NCBI RefSeq assembly: GCF_002975175.1
Contig: NZ_PCNZ01000025.1
Span: 1-61,225 of the forward strand
Origin: Bacillus sp. MYb209
Lineage (GTDB): Bacteria; Bacillota; Bacilli; Bacillales; Bacillaceae_G
Direction of reading: 5' to 3'
Length of the DNA: 61,225 nucleotides
Part shown: positions 16,830 through 25,530 of the stretch, one piece after another
How positions within the stretch are numbered: the first letter of the stretch is position 1
Layout of the letters: each line of letters starts with the position of its first letter
Notes under the pieces: model-generated
What the model was told of the DNA's origin: nothing
The model's database searches: none
What the model saw: the letters and a program-made list of their open reading frames with translations, nothing else
Translations under genes and position numbers: made by a program

Positions 16830-17615
16830 TTGAAAAGAAAAATAGGTACAACTATTGTAGGGTTATCCGTATTTAGTTTTGGTCTTTTTGGCGTAAGCAT
16901 TGGGGATGGTGGCGGAGTTGTAAAAGCTGCACATGGCGATACGCCTGCTCCGAAATTAGATTCTCATGGAGATACATGGGCTCCTGCATATAATAAAGGC
17001 GACGGTGGCGCTCCTGCTTTCAACGTTGGCGATACGCCTGCTCCGAAACTAGAAGGTTATGGTGATTATCCTACTCCGAAATCAATAAGCGTTGGGGATG
17101 GCGGTGGCGCTCCCGCATACACAAATACTCATGGCGAAGGTTGGGCACCTAAATTAGACGCTCATGGAAATCATGGTGGTGCTCCTGCTTCTAATAAAGG
17201 AGACGGCGGTGCCCCGAAACAAGAAAGCCATGCTGATACACCTGCTCCAAAACAAGAGGGGCATGAACATTTCCCAGCTCCGAAACTAGATTCACACGGC
17301 AATACTGGTGGCGCTCCTGCTTACACTAATACTCATGGGGAAGGAATGGTTCCTAAAAAAGAGTTCCATGCTGATTTTATTGCTCCTTCGTTAGAAGCTG
17401 ATGGTAATACTGGCGGTGCCCCTGCTTATAGTAGAGGCGACACTGGTGGGGCTCCTGCCTTTAATAGAGGCGATACTCCTTCTCCGAAACTAGATTCAGA
17501 CGGCAATACTGGTGGGGCTCCTGCTTATAATAAAGGTGATACATGGGCTCCTACATATAATAAAGGTGATACTGGTGGTGCTCCGAAACTAGAAGATCAT
17601 GGTGAACACATTTAA
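16830..17615 (+). CDS. Secreted repeat protein, candidate multi-unit Phr-type pheromone precursor
   Basis: A secretion signal (MKRKIGTTIVGLSVFSFGLF then about GVVKAA) is followed by roughly 21 repeats of about 11 residues to the end. Typical units are HGDTPAPKLDS, HGDTWAPAYNK, GDTGGAPAFNR and HGNTGGAPAYTNT. The shared core is G-(D/N/E)-(T/G)-x-(G)-A-P. The same core occurs in the two small genes overlapping the rap genes at 19018 (GHTGGAPAN) and 39844 (HGETFAPK). The start is TTG 16830, seven bases after AAAGGAGAGG; an ATG at 16797 has no such site. There is no anchor at the C-terminus, so the protein should be released. It may be a concatemeric signal precursor, or simply a repetitive secreted protein; the shared unit and the neighbouring rap favour the former. 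Confidence 0.7.
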   Translation: MKRKIGTTIVGLSVFSFGLFGVSIGDGGGVVKAAHGDTPAPKLDSHGDTWAPAYNKGDGGAPAFNVGDTPAPKLEGYGDYPTPKSISVGDGGGAPAYTNTHGEGWAPKLDAHGNHGGAPASNKGDGGAPKQESHADTPAPKQEGHEHFPAPKLDSHGNTGGAPAYTNTHGEGMVPKKEFHADFIAPSLEADGNTGGAPAYSRGDTGGAPAFNRGDTPSPKLDSDGNTGGAPAYNKGDTWAPTYNKGDTGGAPKLEDHGEHI

Positions 17616-17618
17616 AAC

Positions 17619-17648
17619 AAAAAGCCTAGCTTTGTAGCTAGGCTTTTT
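17619..17648 (+). terminator. Intrinsic terminator
   Basis: Perfect stem AAAAAGCCTAGCT/AGCTAGGCTTTTT with loop TTGT. It separates the repeat protein from the rap gene, so they are distinct transcription units. Confidence 0.9.
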
Positions 17649-17917
17649 GCATTCTCACCCTATTCATAGCTCATTCAAACTTTCTCAACTTTTATTTTAG
17701 CAATGTGCATATGACATCATTTTATTCAAATTCTATAGTGGTTCGATGTCCCCTTTCCACCTAAAAATAGATGCCACCATAAAAATGCAAGGAATAACAA
17801 GGTTATGTTATACAGAATATTCTAAATAATATTCATCAAATGAATATTCCAATTTATTACTATTGATTGTGTTACCATTATAGATACAACTCTATAGAAG
17901 AATATAAGGGGGCTATT

Positions 17918-19021
17918 ATGAACATTTCATTGAAGGGGAATACATATACGACAAAAGATTTAGAAGCTTGGTACCACGCAATCTTAACGCAAAACATTGC
18001 AGAAGCGCAAGTTCAGTTTCAAGAAGCCACAAAAGAACACGAGGAGATACTTCTAAAAGGAACTGAAACAAGTCCGCTTTATCATTTGTATTACGCATTA
18101 CTTAAGTTTCGACATACCGCTCTGACAGATGGTCTATCGATCACGAAAGATAGTTTTCAAAGTATAGAGGACCAGGAAAAACCAGAAGATCGACACTTAT
18201 CTTATCTGTATCATTATTATAAAGCGATTCATTTTGCAGCAATTAATCATTACCAGGAAGCAGAAGAATATTACTTAAAAGCACAAGCACTTTTATCGGG
18301 ACATAGTCAAATCGAGCAGGCTGATTTCTATTACCGATATGCAGCTTATCATTGTCACCAACAACAACCAAGTTTTGCGATTGTAAATGCTTCGAAAGCA
18401 CTAGAAATTTTTGAATCCCAACATGGATATGAAAGAAACATTTCTTCCTGTTTAAGTGTACTTGGTGCTTCCTATGTAGACGTTGGACATTTTGAACAAG
18501 CTGAGGAAAGCTATAACAAAGCACTAGATATTCTTCAGAAGCTAAATGAAGAGTCATTACAACTGTATGTACGTGGTAATCTAGGACACTTATATGCAAG
18601 TCAGAATCTATCCGAAGAAGCGATTCGTCACTTGACGCAAGTCGTTGAAAAAATCCCTTCTCACTATAAAGCTATATTCTTACTTGCACAAGAACATGAA
18701 AAATTAGGGCTGATAGACAAAGCGAATGAATACATTAAAACAGGAAAACAAATCGTATCTAAACTTGATAACGAGGAGCACAAACATCACTTTGCTATTT
18801 TAGAAGCTTTCACGAATCAAAATGAATTAGACCAAATTGAACCGATTGTTTTAGAAGGAATTGAATACTTCAATAAAGAATCTTTATATATCTACGTTTC
18901 TGAGTATCTTGAAAAACTAGCTCTAGCGTTTTATAACAAACAACAACATGAGAAAGCAAGTTCATACTTCTTTAATAGTACAATAGCAAAAAAATCGAAT
19001 GAAAGAGGGTTAAAGAAATGA
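17918..19021 (+). CDS. Rap-family tetratricopeptide protein (Rap1)
   Basis: Rap proteins are cytoplasmic TPR proteins that dephosphorylate Spo0F or block response regulators, and are switched off by imported Phr peptides. The 367-residue product has the usual N-terminal helical bundle (MNISLKGNTYTTKDLEAWY) followed by TPR units such as HYQEAEEYYLKAQALL, HFEQAEESYNKALDIL and DKANEYIKTGKQIV. The ATG at 17918 follows AAGGGGGCTATT; upstream codons lack a site. Its stop overlaps the start of the small exported gene at 19018 (ATGA), the classical rap-phr arrangement. Which response regulator it targets cannot be told from sequence; sporulation control is likely by analogy with the pXO1 Rap. Confidence 0.9.
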   Translation: MNISLKGNTYTTKDLEAWYHAILTQNIAEAQVQFQEATKEHEEILLKGTETSPLYHLYYALLKFRHTALTDGLSITKDSFQSIEDQEKPEDRHLSYLYHYYKAIHFAAINHYQEAEEYYLKAQALLSGHSQIEQADFYYRYAAYHCHQQQPSFAIVNASKALEIFESQHGYERNISSCLSVLGASYVDVGHFEQAEESYNKALDILQKLNEESLQLYVRGNLGHLYASQNLSEEAIRHLTQVVEKIPSHYKAIFLLAQEHEKLGLIDKANEYIKTGKQIVSKLDNEEHKHHFAILEAFTNQNELDQIEPIVLEGIEYFNKESLYIYVSEYLEKLALAFYNKQQHEKASSYFFNSTIAKKSNERGLKK

Positions 19022-19269
19022 AAAAAACAATTGGTAAAATCGCCTTAGGTATTGCATTTACGGGAATTGCTGCATTTGGATTAAATGCAGGTTTCACAAA
19101 CCAAGCTGGACATACTCACTTCCCATCTCCACCAGCGCCATCATTTTCTGATGGACAAACTGGCGGCGCTCCTGCATACAACATTGGTGACACTGATGGT
19201 GCTCCTGCTAATTCTGAGGGACATACTGGTGGTGCCCCTGCTAATACAGAACCTGGCGGAGGTATCTAA
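19018..19269 (+). CDS. Phr-type signal precursor with four candidate pentapeptide units
   Basis: An 83-residue exported protein overlaps the rap stop codon by four bases. The signal peptide runs to about residue 30 (MKKTIGKIALGIAFTGIAAF and so on). The rest contains GHTHF (31-35), GQTGG (46-50), GDTDG (57-61) and GHTGG (68-72), the last three followed at once by AP. As I recall, the active peptide of the pXO1 BXA0205 Rap-Phr pair is GHTGG; if so, this precursor carries that exact signal plus three variants. Ordinary Phr precursors are 40-60 residues with a single unit at the C-terminus; this one ends TEPGGGI beyond the last unit. Processing would need cleavage on both sides. Confidence 0.8.
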   Translation: MKKTIGKIALGIAFTGIAAFGLNAGFTNQAGHTHFPSPPAPSFSDGQTGGAPAYNIGDTDGAPANSEGHTGGAPANTEPGGGI

Positions 19270-19420
19270 GTTACCCAAAAGGGGATCAACTTAGATTTTA
19301 AATGATCCGTATTCTGTAAGGAGGCTATTTTACGTAACAAATATTATGTATACGTATGATTTCTATTGTGATACACTGTACCCGAGAGACATATCTACTA
19401 CATAAGTGGTTTTCAAGTCT

Positions 19421-19452
19421 AAAAAATACACCTATTAACTAGGTGTATTTTT
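19421..19452 (+). terminator. Terminator, usable on both strands
   Basis: Stem AAAATACACCT/AGGTGTATTTT with loop ATTAACT. It sits between the rap-phr pair and the leftward broken genes. Confidence 0.8.
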
Positions 19453-20124
19453 GTTTCCAACTCTTTTCTTTCTTCTCGTCTTTTTAATAACTTCCCACTT
19501 TTCAGTGGTATACACGGCTGGATTATAGTCATGCAACATGCGAAACGGATTGTTCTTCCAAAAATTATGCAAGGGCATGGATAAGCTATTTGCAACAACC
19601 CATTTTGTGTCACATGTTACTAGTACGTCGTCTTCCTTCATCTTATACTTTTCTTTCAATAATATATGTAGCACCTAAAGCGCTGTTGTCTTATTCCAAT
19701 ATCCTTTTCGCACTCTACGAAATTTCCACTCCTGAAATTTACCAGGATATAGTTCATTTAAATACTGAAAAGGATTATTCCCCCAGTGCTTGTTAAGTGG
19801 CGTTGATAAACTGTTTTTTCTAATCCATTCTATATCGTACACTTCAATTAATTCCGAGTCTGATAGTTTCTCTTTTTCCTCTATCACCCATTTCAGAACT
19901 TCTAACCCCTTTTCTTTCGTCCAAAAATTACGCGGTGTATTGGCAAACTCCCATTCCTGAAATTTATCAGGGTACAGTTCTTGTATCATTGCATAAGGAC
20001 TATTATCCCAATACAACATAAGTGGTGTACTTAATCGATGCTTCTTCATCCACGACCGATTATAGTGCCGCTTCACTTCTTCATCTGTTAGTTTTAATTT
20101 TTCTTCTATCGTCCATCTACCCAC
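19435..20124 (-). pseudogene. Three-repeat protein cut by an amber codon
   Basis: Three homologous units of about 70 residues follow one another. Unit 1 has EEKLKLTDEEVKRHY, STPLMLYWDNSPY and ELYPDKFQEWEF. Unit 2 has EEKEKLSDSELIEVYD, STPLNKHWGNNPF and ELYPGKFQEWKF. Unit 3 has KEKYKMKEDDVLV and MPLHNFWKNNPFRML. Between units 2 and 3 the frame continues through a TAG at 19675-19677 where the first linker has a Glu codon (GLEVLKW against AL-stop-VLHIL), so GAG to TAG is likely. The N-terminus starts at a GTG overlapping the nuclease relic upstream. The family may be the Bacillus DUF4046 type, which I cannot confirm. Function unknown. Confidence 0.65.
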
Positions 20125-20662
20125 ACATAGGCAACTAATCTTTTAAACTTATCCCGTTCCCCCACATCCATTTCTAATTCTACATCTTTTCCCACTGGTG
20201 CATATTTTGCAGTAAATGCCGCCCCTTCTAATCCGAATGGTTGGAGACCTAATCTTGGATGATGTACTTCAGGTGTATCAATACAAAGAAATCTCACAGC
20301 TTCTACCTTACCGTTCGCTAACTTCACGCGTAACGTATCACCGTCGATATGCTCCAGGATCGTTGCTTTGATTATTCTATTTTCATTTTGTTTCTTACTC
20401 TCCCCAGATACTGGTTTCATCGCTTGCTCGACCAATTCTGGGTGCTGTAGTTTACCCGTATACTCCTCTTTTTTACAGGTATGGACGCCGTTTCATTACT
20501 ATCCTGTTCTTTTTTATTTTGCTTTTTTTCGCTTCCTTTCTGCTGGTCTATCTCCACTACGTCTCTTGTAACAGAAAAACCAGTGTCATCTTTGTTACTA
20601 CACCCTGCTGCCAATCCTATAGCGATACACATTGTAGAAATGAGCCAGAAAAATTTCTTCAT
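20106..20662 (-). pseudogene. Thermonuclease (SNase) lipoprotein, frameshifted and 3'-truncated
   Basis: The first frame gives a lipoprotein signal peptide (MKKFFWLISTMCIAIGLAAGC, cysteine 21) and a Lys/Gln-rich linker. At an A6 tract near 20471-20476 the frame must shift by one base to continue KEEYTGKLQHPELVEQA and then the SNase core IDGDTLRVKLANG, VRFLCIDTPEVHHP and DKFKRLVAYVWVDG. The usual catalytic Arg, Glu and Arg positions are present. The domain stops right after VDG, so the last two helices of the fold are missing, and another gene's sequence follows. Two lesions make this a pseudogene, although slippage at the A-tract could rescue the first. Confidence 0.75.
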
Positions 20663-20919
20663 CTTATTCCTCCCTCTCTTCTTGTTTTTCTTCCCCTACA
20701 TCATAACGAGATTGGAATCATTGTTGGAAAAACTATTGATTTCTAATGCATAGCACGGATTCGTGTTTCATTACGTAGCTAGAATCTCCTACGATTTCAA
20801 ACGTGCTTTTTTATGATACGTATGCAGGATTCCCTCTTGCATGTACCGAAACTCCAAGAGGGAGCTATTCCACTAATTACCATACCTGTTTTTTACCATC
20901 ACATATTGGAGGCTAAAAC

Positions 20920-22302
20920 ATGAATAAAAAAAAGAAAATACAAAAATCAGCACTTTCCTTTACCCTACTCTTTTCTTTAGGCGTTTCATCTTTCCCGCTT
21001 ACAACAGCTATTCACGCAGATACACGTGAGGAACAACCTGCAGAAAAGAAACCAGTCTCTTTAACGGAGCGTACGTCTTTATTTTTTGACTATCTCCAGC
21101 AAGGTAAATATGCAGAGGCACTTCAGTTGACGTCTGCAGCTTTTCAATCTAAGTTTACAGCAAGCACATTACAAAATTGGTGGACACAAAGTGGCGGAAG
21201 CGGCATTGAAAGTATGGGAACACCTGTAATAAAAGAGCGAAACTTGGTCCATCAGACGGTGGAAATTCCAGGAGTTATCGAAGGAGCTACCATACCGCTA
21301 CTCCTTAAATTCACACCTGGCGGGAAAGTAGATGAAGTTGGGGTAAGGACACCCCAAAAATCTTATACCATCCCGAATCCTAACTATGATCAACCTGATT
21401 CCTATCAAGAACGTGAAATCGTCATTGGAAATTCTACATATCCGTTACCAGCCACATTAACGGTTCCGAAACATAAGCCTGGTGAAAAGGTACCTGTTGT
21501 TGTTCTTGTTCACGGCTCTGGTCCGCATGATCGTGACAGTACATTTATGGGAGCTAAAATCTTTAGAGACCTTGCAGCTGGTCTTTCATCAAGCGGTATC
21601 GCAGTGTTACGTTACGAGAAACGTTCCTTAGAACACGGTTTTAAAATGAGTGCAGAACCTGGTACGTTAGAACGTGATACTACAGATGATGCCATATATG
21701 CAGCAAAATCAGCAGCGCAGCAGGAAGGCATTGATCCAAATAACATTTTCATTCTCGGACATAGCCAAGGAGCTGGCACAATGCCGCGTATACTGAGCAA
21801 AGCACCTTCATCTCTTGTCCGAGGAAGTATCTTACTCGCACCACCTGCACGCCCTTTCACTGACATTCTCATTGATCAGTATCAATACCTTGGGGCACCA
21901 AAGGAAGTAATCGATGAACTAAAAAGACAGTTCGCTTTTATCCAGGATCCTACTTTCGATCCTGACCATCCACCAGCTGGCTACAATTTTCCGTCTCCTC
22001 ATTTTATGTATGATGTTTCTAGGTGGCGTCCAGTTGAGGAGGCAAAATCACGAAAAGAGCCTTTACTGATTCTGCAAGGAGCACGCGATTATCAAGTAAC
22101 AGTAAAAGATGAATATACAAAATGGCAGGAAGGACTTTCAAACCGCGGGAATGTTCAGTTCAAAGAATACCCGAAATTGAATCATTTCTTCACAGAGGGT
22201 GCCGGGGGTTTAAGTCGTCCTAGTGAATACGAAATCCCTGCCAATGTTCCCGAGTACGTCATCCAGGACATTGTTAAATGGGTCAATGATACAAAGAAAT
22301 AA
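20920..22302 (+). CDS. Secreted alpha/beta hydrolase with N-terminal DUF3887-like domain
   Basis: This is a 460-residue exported protein. The signal peptide ends around residue 33 (TTAIHADT). A DUF3887-type region (about 45-150: LFFDYLQQGKYAEALQLTS) is followed by a serine hydrolase domain. That domain has HGSGPHDRD (198-206), the nucleophile elbow GHSQGAG with S282, an acid in GARDYQVT and the base histidine in LNHFF. This two-domain layout is found in Bacillus proteins annotated as dienelactone or acyl hydrolases; the substrate is unknown and the site of action is outside the membrane. The ATG follows TGGAGGCTAAAAC. Two terminators follow. Confidence 0.85.
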   Translation: MNKKKKIQKSALSFTLLFSLGVSSFPLTTAIHADTREEQPAEKKPVSLTERTSLFFDYLQQGKYAEALQLTSAAFQSKFTASTLQNWWTQSGGSGIESMGTPVIKERNLVHQTVEIPGVIEGATIPLLLKFTPGGKVDEVGVRTPQKSYTIPNPNYDQPDSYQEREIVIGNSTYPLPATLTVPKHKPGEKVPVVVLVHGSGPHDRDSTFMGAKIFRDLAAGLSSSGIAVLRYEKRSLEHGFKMSAEPGTLERDTTDDAIYAAKSAAQQEGIDPNNIFILGHSQGAGTMPRILSKAPSSLVRGSILLAPPARPFTDILIDQYQYLGAPKEVIDELKRQFAFIQDPTFDPDHPPAGYNFPSPHFMYDVSRWRPVEEAKSRKEPLLILQGARDYQVTVKDEYTKWQEGLSNRGNVQFKEYPKLNHFFTEGAGGLSRPSEYEIPANVPEYVIQDIVKWVNDTKK

Positions 22303-22310
22303 GAAAACAT

Positions 22311-22350
22311 CAAAAGCCTTCATGCAATCATCATTGCGTGAAGGCTTTTG
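22311..22350 (+). terminator. Terminator of the secreted hydrolase
   Basis: Long stem CAAAAGCCTTCA/TGAAGGCTTTTG with inner pairing GCAAT/ATTGC, directly after the stop. Confidence 0.85.
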
Positions 22351-22415
22351 TGATACTAATGATTCCATTCACGAGATACAGACATATATTATTCTCTTTA
22401 TTGTTTCACCAGAAC

Positions 22416-22458
22416 AAAAAAGATGCCACCTCTTTTGGGAGAAATAGCATCTTTTTTT
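22416..22458 (+). terminator. Second intrinsic terminator
   Basis: Stem AAAAAAGATGC/GCATCTTTTTT with a T-tract. It backs up the hydrolase terminator or ends the leftward relic at 22503. Confidence 0.7.
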
Positions 22459-22502
22459 ATAACGGGATTAAATTAATGATTACAATAACTATTGTTTACA
22501 CA

Positions 22503-22937
22503 TTAAGAACGAGTAAATTGTAGAATTAACAACTTAGAATTTTTCACATCTTCATCACTGTCTAAAATATATCCAAATTCATCATTTTTTCGGTCGGAAG
22601 TATGCTAACTAATTTGGAAACTACCTGGCGATTTTTTTGTAACCATTAAACTATGCCATTTTCGGCCAGTTATATCACTTCGATATTGAATAACGTCCCC
22701 AACATTCGCATTACCTTCTAATGCTTTCGGGCTATAAGTCTCATAAGTTGGTACTCTAGAAGACCAGTAAGTATAGAAGTTTTCAACTACAGTCCAAGTA
22801 TGCGAAGCTTTATGTACTACACGATTTCCATTCGCATTCGGCATAGTTTCGTGTAAGTACATCCTAAATTTGATATTTTTACACTGCTGATATTCTTCAG
22901 ATGTTGTTATTCCTGGTTCGTCAGCGCAAGAATACAA
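22503..22937 (-). pseudogene. Amidase_6-type domain protein, truncated, with an in-frame TAG
   Basis: The remaining part reads ASHTWTVVENFYTYWSSRV, PKALEGNANVGDVIQYR, GRKWHSLMVTKK and FQIS, then TAG (22605-22607). After it the same frame continues HTSDRKNDEFGYIL for 33 codons to TAA at 22503. Relatives read FQISYHTSD, so a tyrosine codon has become TAG. The N-terminal part with the usual DCTNFVSQ motif is gone. The family is a papain-like putative amidase domain of Firmicutes, usually extracellular. Both lesions argue that it is dead. Confidence 0.7.
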
Positions 22938-23440
22938 GATTCATTTCGATATGTAAGAATGCATATTACTTCTCTTAGATGTTATGATATACTCTCTTTG
23001 TGAGCTGATACAAAATTTCTTTAGATTGGAAAACTAAAACCTCATTAACCCAATTTTTGGGCGCCTTATGGCGTCTTTTTTTAGTTCTGCTACATAGACA
23101 TTTAGCTTAGATATTGAAGTACCCCAAAAACAAAATTTCATCTCACCATCGTGCCTTTGAGAATCCAGTTCATTTTTTTCGTCTTTCAGAACGATTTGTT
23201 TCTTAACTTGCTGGCGATACTTCATCACCAGCATTTTTGAAAACAACCAAACTATCCAAAAAATTTAATAAGCTGCCCATATGGACAGCTTATTTACATC
23301 ATTTTTGAATGCGGAAGTTCCATCTTTCACAACCACCCTGTTAAATAGGTTTAGGTTTATAAAACACGGTTATAAAGGAATGCACTCGACTTGGGGATAC
23401 CTCAAATGCTATCTTCTAATCAACCATATGAATAAATGAC
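22938..23440. other. Gene-free stretch with a MITE relic
   Basis: Apart from the degenerate family-B MITE at 23093-23232 I see nothing coding. The open frame on the minus strand at 23034-23246 lies inside the MITE. A weak hairpin AAGCTGCCCATATGGACAGCTT lies at about 23269-23291. Confidence 0.4.
23093..23232. mobile_element. Degenerate family-B Tn3-type MITE
   Basis: TAGCTTAGATATTGAAGTAC then CCCAAAAACAAAATTTC, and at the other end TTCTTAACTTGCTGGCGATA, align with the inner ends and interior of the copies at 11713 and 46707. The outer GGGG ends are lost. Confidence 0.5.
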
Positions 23441-24157
23441 TTACTTATGATCAATTTGCAGTTTTTGTTCTTCGTTAAAACAAAATGAGAATTTTGAATG
23501 TTTTTCTGCTTCTTTCTTTGTTCCTATAAAGAATTGCAAGGTTTGTAATCCCGATGCCGATATTTCTGATGCATTGTGAATATCTTTGCCTTCCTCTAAC
23601 CTCTTAACTTGGTTTCCGTTTTTGTCTACATAATAGAATTCTACATTATACCACCCAGAATCACGTTCACTTTCCTTACCAACCCTTTCATTCGATGATG
23701 TTTTCAATATTCCATCCTTAGTTACTTTATATATAATTTTCTTATCTTCAATTTTTAGGGGTGGTGCATCCTTTATATTATAAAGGACACCTACGCATCC
23801 TTTGTAACCATCAGGTATCAAAAAGACCTTATTTGCGAAAGACTTATACATATCATAAATCCAAACACTGGGGGTGCCTAGAATGATAGCAGACACAAAA
23901 AAGGCTATTCCAGCATAAGCATATTTACTCTTACGGATAAAGTACCATGCCAAAAATATAAACAGTATGAAAAGTGGTATTGCTTGAATGAAGAGAAATC
24001 CTTTCAAAAAATCAAGTTCAGTACTGTCTGGAGGGTCTGTTGCCATCCCGCCTATAAAAAATGCTAATGGAGCTGTGATGAGATTCAATCCTAAACTAAG
24101 ATAGATCAATAACAACAGGTTTTTATTTTTATTTTTATTTTTTGGTACTTCATCCAT
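23441..24157 (-). CDS. Membrane protein with extracellular C-terminal domain (DUF6843-like)
   Basis: The product is 238 residues. A Lys/Asn-rich N-terminus (MDEVPKNKNKNKN) precedes membrane segments near 14-36, 54-73 and 78-98. A soluble domain follows, starting FLIPDGYKGCVGVLYN and containing IYKVTKDGILKTSSN and WYNVEFYYVD. FLIPxGYKGCVxVxYN is a motif I associate with the Bacillus DUF6843 group, from memory only. The ATG at 24157 follows TAGGAGGAATTC. It lies 22 bases after a small frameshifted membrane gene (24180-24348) and probably shares its transcript. Confidence 0.65.
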   Translation of the reverse strand: MDEVPKNKNKNKNLLLLIYLSLGLNLITAPLAFFIGGMATDPPDSTELDFLKGFLFIQAIPLFILFIFLAWYFIRKSKYAYAGIAFFVSAIILGTPSVWIYDMYKSFANKVFLIPDGYKGCVGVLYNIKDAPPLKIEDKKIIYKVTKDGILKTSSNERVGKESERDSGWYNVEFYYVDKNGNQVKRLEEGKDIHNASEISASGLQTLQFFIGTKKEAEKHSKFSFCFNEEQKLQIDHK

Positions 24158-24179
24158 CCGAATTCCTCCTACACTTAAT

Positions 24180-24348
24180 TCAATTATATTCTTGTTGTAT
24201 AGCAAACCCTTTCCCATTTTGAGGGAGACATGATCCGCTCTCAATATTTTTTCTTTTTAAGCGATAAAACCCTGTCAGACTGGCTCTCAGTGCAATGACA
24301 ATCATAACGATAAAGATACTTAGGGAAGCAACCTGTTTTTTTGGTCAT
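24180..24348 (-). pseudogene. Small membrane protein with a one-base frameshift in an A7 tract
   Basis: The ATG at 24348 follows GAGAGGTGAACAG. Read as is, it gives MTKKTGCFPKYLYRY and a short charged peptide. With six instead of seven A it gives MTKKQVASLSIFIVMIVIAL then RASLTGFYRLKRKN, a one-helix membrane protein of about 55 residues ending just before the ribosome-binding site of the gene at 24157. The second reading is far more protein-like. It is a frameshift mutation, a homopolymer error, or a slippage site. Confidence 0.45.
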
Positions 24349-24559
24349 TACCTGTTCACCTCTCTTTTCCTAATTGTACCATTTGTAAAAATCGATTTGT
24401 TGGGATTTTTAAATGTATAGGATATATATGTAAGGTTAACACAATGTCTCACTAGCGGAAGTTAAAAGTCTTGAGTTTCTTGCTCAATTAAAGCACTAGT
24501 CTGTTTAACAAAAATCTGGTTTACAGTACGAATTTTTATAGAATTAGAGTGATATTGTT

Positions 24560-24988
24560 TTATGCTGCAGCTGAAATATCAATCTTATGACTTGCCAGTT
24601 TGTTCGCAGAATCCATAAAGATATTTGCAAGATCTATTCCCATATTGAAATCTGTGAAGAATCCAGGGACTTTGGCATCCAATGCTTGTAAATCTTGCGC
24701 AATGATTGGAGCGTTTTTCCTTGTTACTTGTACAAGTTCCTCCATCCCAGGTTTTGCTTCATCTATGGAATGCTTCAAACGAATGGAACTATTCACAACT
24801 GGTCCTAAATCTTTAACTACACCCGAAAGCCCTTCAGCTAACTTACGATGATTTCCCTCAATTTCACGAAGTCCTTTATTAATCTCATTTTGTGTTTCAA
24901 TTGTTTTACCTGCAACCACATCTTTTTCAAAAACATAATAGGAATTAAGAAGAATACAAAATTCACCTGGACTATCTGTATTCTTCAT
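24560..24988 (-). CDS. Helical protein of unknown function, 142 aa, possibly truncated
   Basis: The product is largely alpha-helical and soluble: TIETQNEINKGLREIEGN, RKLAEGLSGVVKDLGPVVN and KPGMEELVQVTRKNAP. It ends MDSANKLASHKIDISAAA. It has no signal peptide. The heptad-like spacing suggests a coiled-coil such as in bacterial secreted toxins, but I recognise no family. The ribosome-binding site is weak (AGGAATTAA). It may be a piece of a larger gene. Confidence 0.45.
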   Translation of the reverse strand: MKNTDSPGEFCILLNSYYVFEKDVVAGKTIETQNEINKGLREIEGNHRKLAEGLSGVVKDLGPVVNSSIRLKHSIDEAKPGMEELVQVTRKNAPIIAQDLQALDAKVPGFFTDFNMGIDLANIFMDSANKLASHKIDISAAA

Positions 24989-25089
24989 TTAATTCCTATT
25001 TCTTTGACATGGAGACTTCTTCTTTATTATTAGATCATTTTATTATCAATCTTTTTTATTAATAAAACTATATTTCAAATCCTGATTAT

Positions 25090-25530
25090 TTAATCGTGTA
25101 CTTGCATACTAAAAAAATAAATCCCTTTGTTTGTCTTAAACAAATATTCTTCATAACAGCATGCATAATAACCTCCTGGATCTAATTTAATCCAATAAAC
25201 CTCTTCTGGTTCTTGTTTGAATACATTTAATAACTGCTCTATTATATATTCCTTCGAAGTCAATCCATTTAAATCATATCCGTGTGGTATTTTCCCAAAC
25301 CAAGAAGACTCCCCATTGGGATATTGGCAAATTAGGAATTCTTTTTTCCATTCTTTCAATTGTATGAGTTCTAATGTGTCATTACTAGTAGCGTATGTCG
25401 CCTTTTTGGCAAGTTCAAAAATATTGTCCTTTTTATTTTCTGACATAATACTAAGCTCATAATAATTACTTACATATTCGTCTGCATTTATTTCAGCAAA
25501 ATCGCTTAAGATTTTATTAATTGTATTCAT
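25090..25530 (-). CDS. Protein of unknown function, 146 aa, immunity-protein-like
   Basis: The ATG at 25530 follows AAAAGGAGTGAAAA, a good site. The product is soluble, acidic and rich in aromatic residues (ADEYVSNYYELSIMSENK, SSWFGKIPHGYDLNGLTS, PEEVYWIKLDPGGYYACCYEE, FFSMQVHD). Small acidic proteins of this kind are often immunity proteins of polymorphic toxins, and the neighbour at 24560 is a coiled-coil protein of unknown role. That link is only suggestive. The family is not recognised. Confidence 0.6.
   Translation of the reverse strand: MNTINKILSDFAEINADEYVSNYYELSIMSENKKDNIFELAKKATYATSNDTLELIQLKEWKKEFLICQYPNGESSWFGKIPHGYDLNGLTSKEYIIEQLLNVFKQEPEEVYWIKLDPGGYYACCYEEYLFKTNKGIYFFSMQVHD

Noticed and set aside
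16830-17615. Interpretation of the repeat protein as collagen-like or as a cell-wall protein.
   Set aside because: No G-x-y triplet regularity over length and no LPXTG or membrane anchor at the end; the unit matches the Phr genes instead. Not fully excluded.
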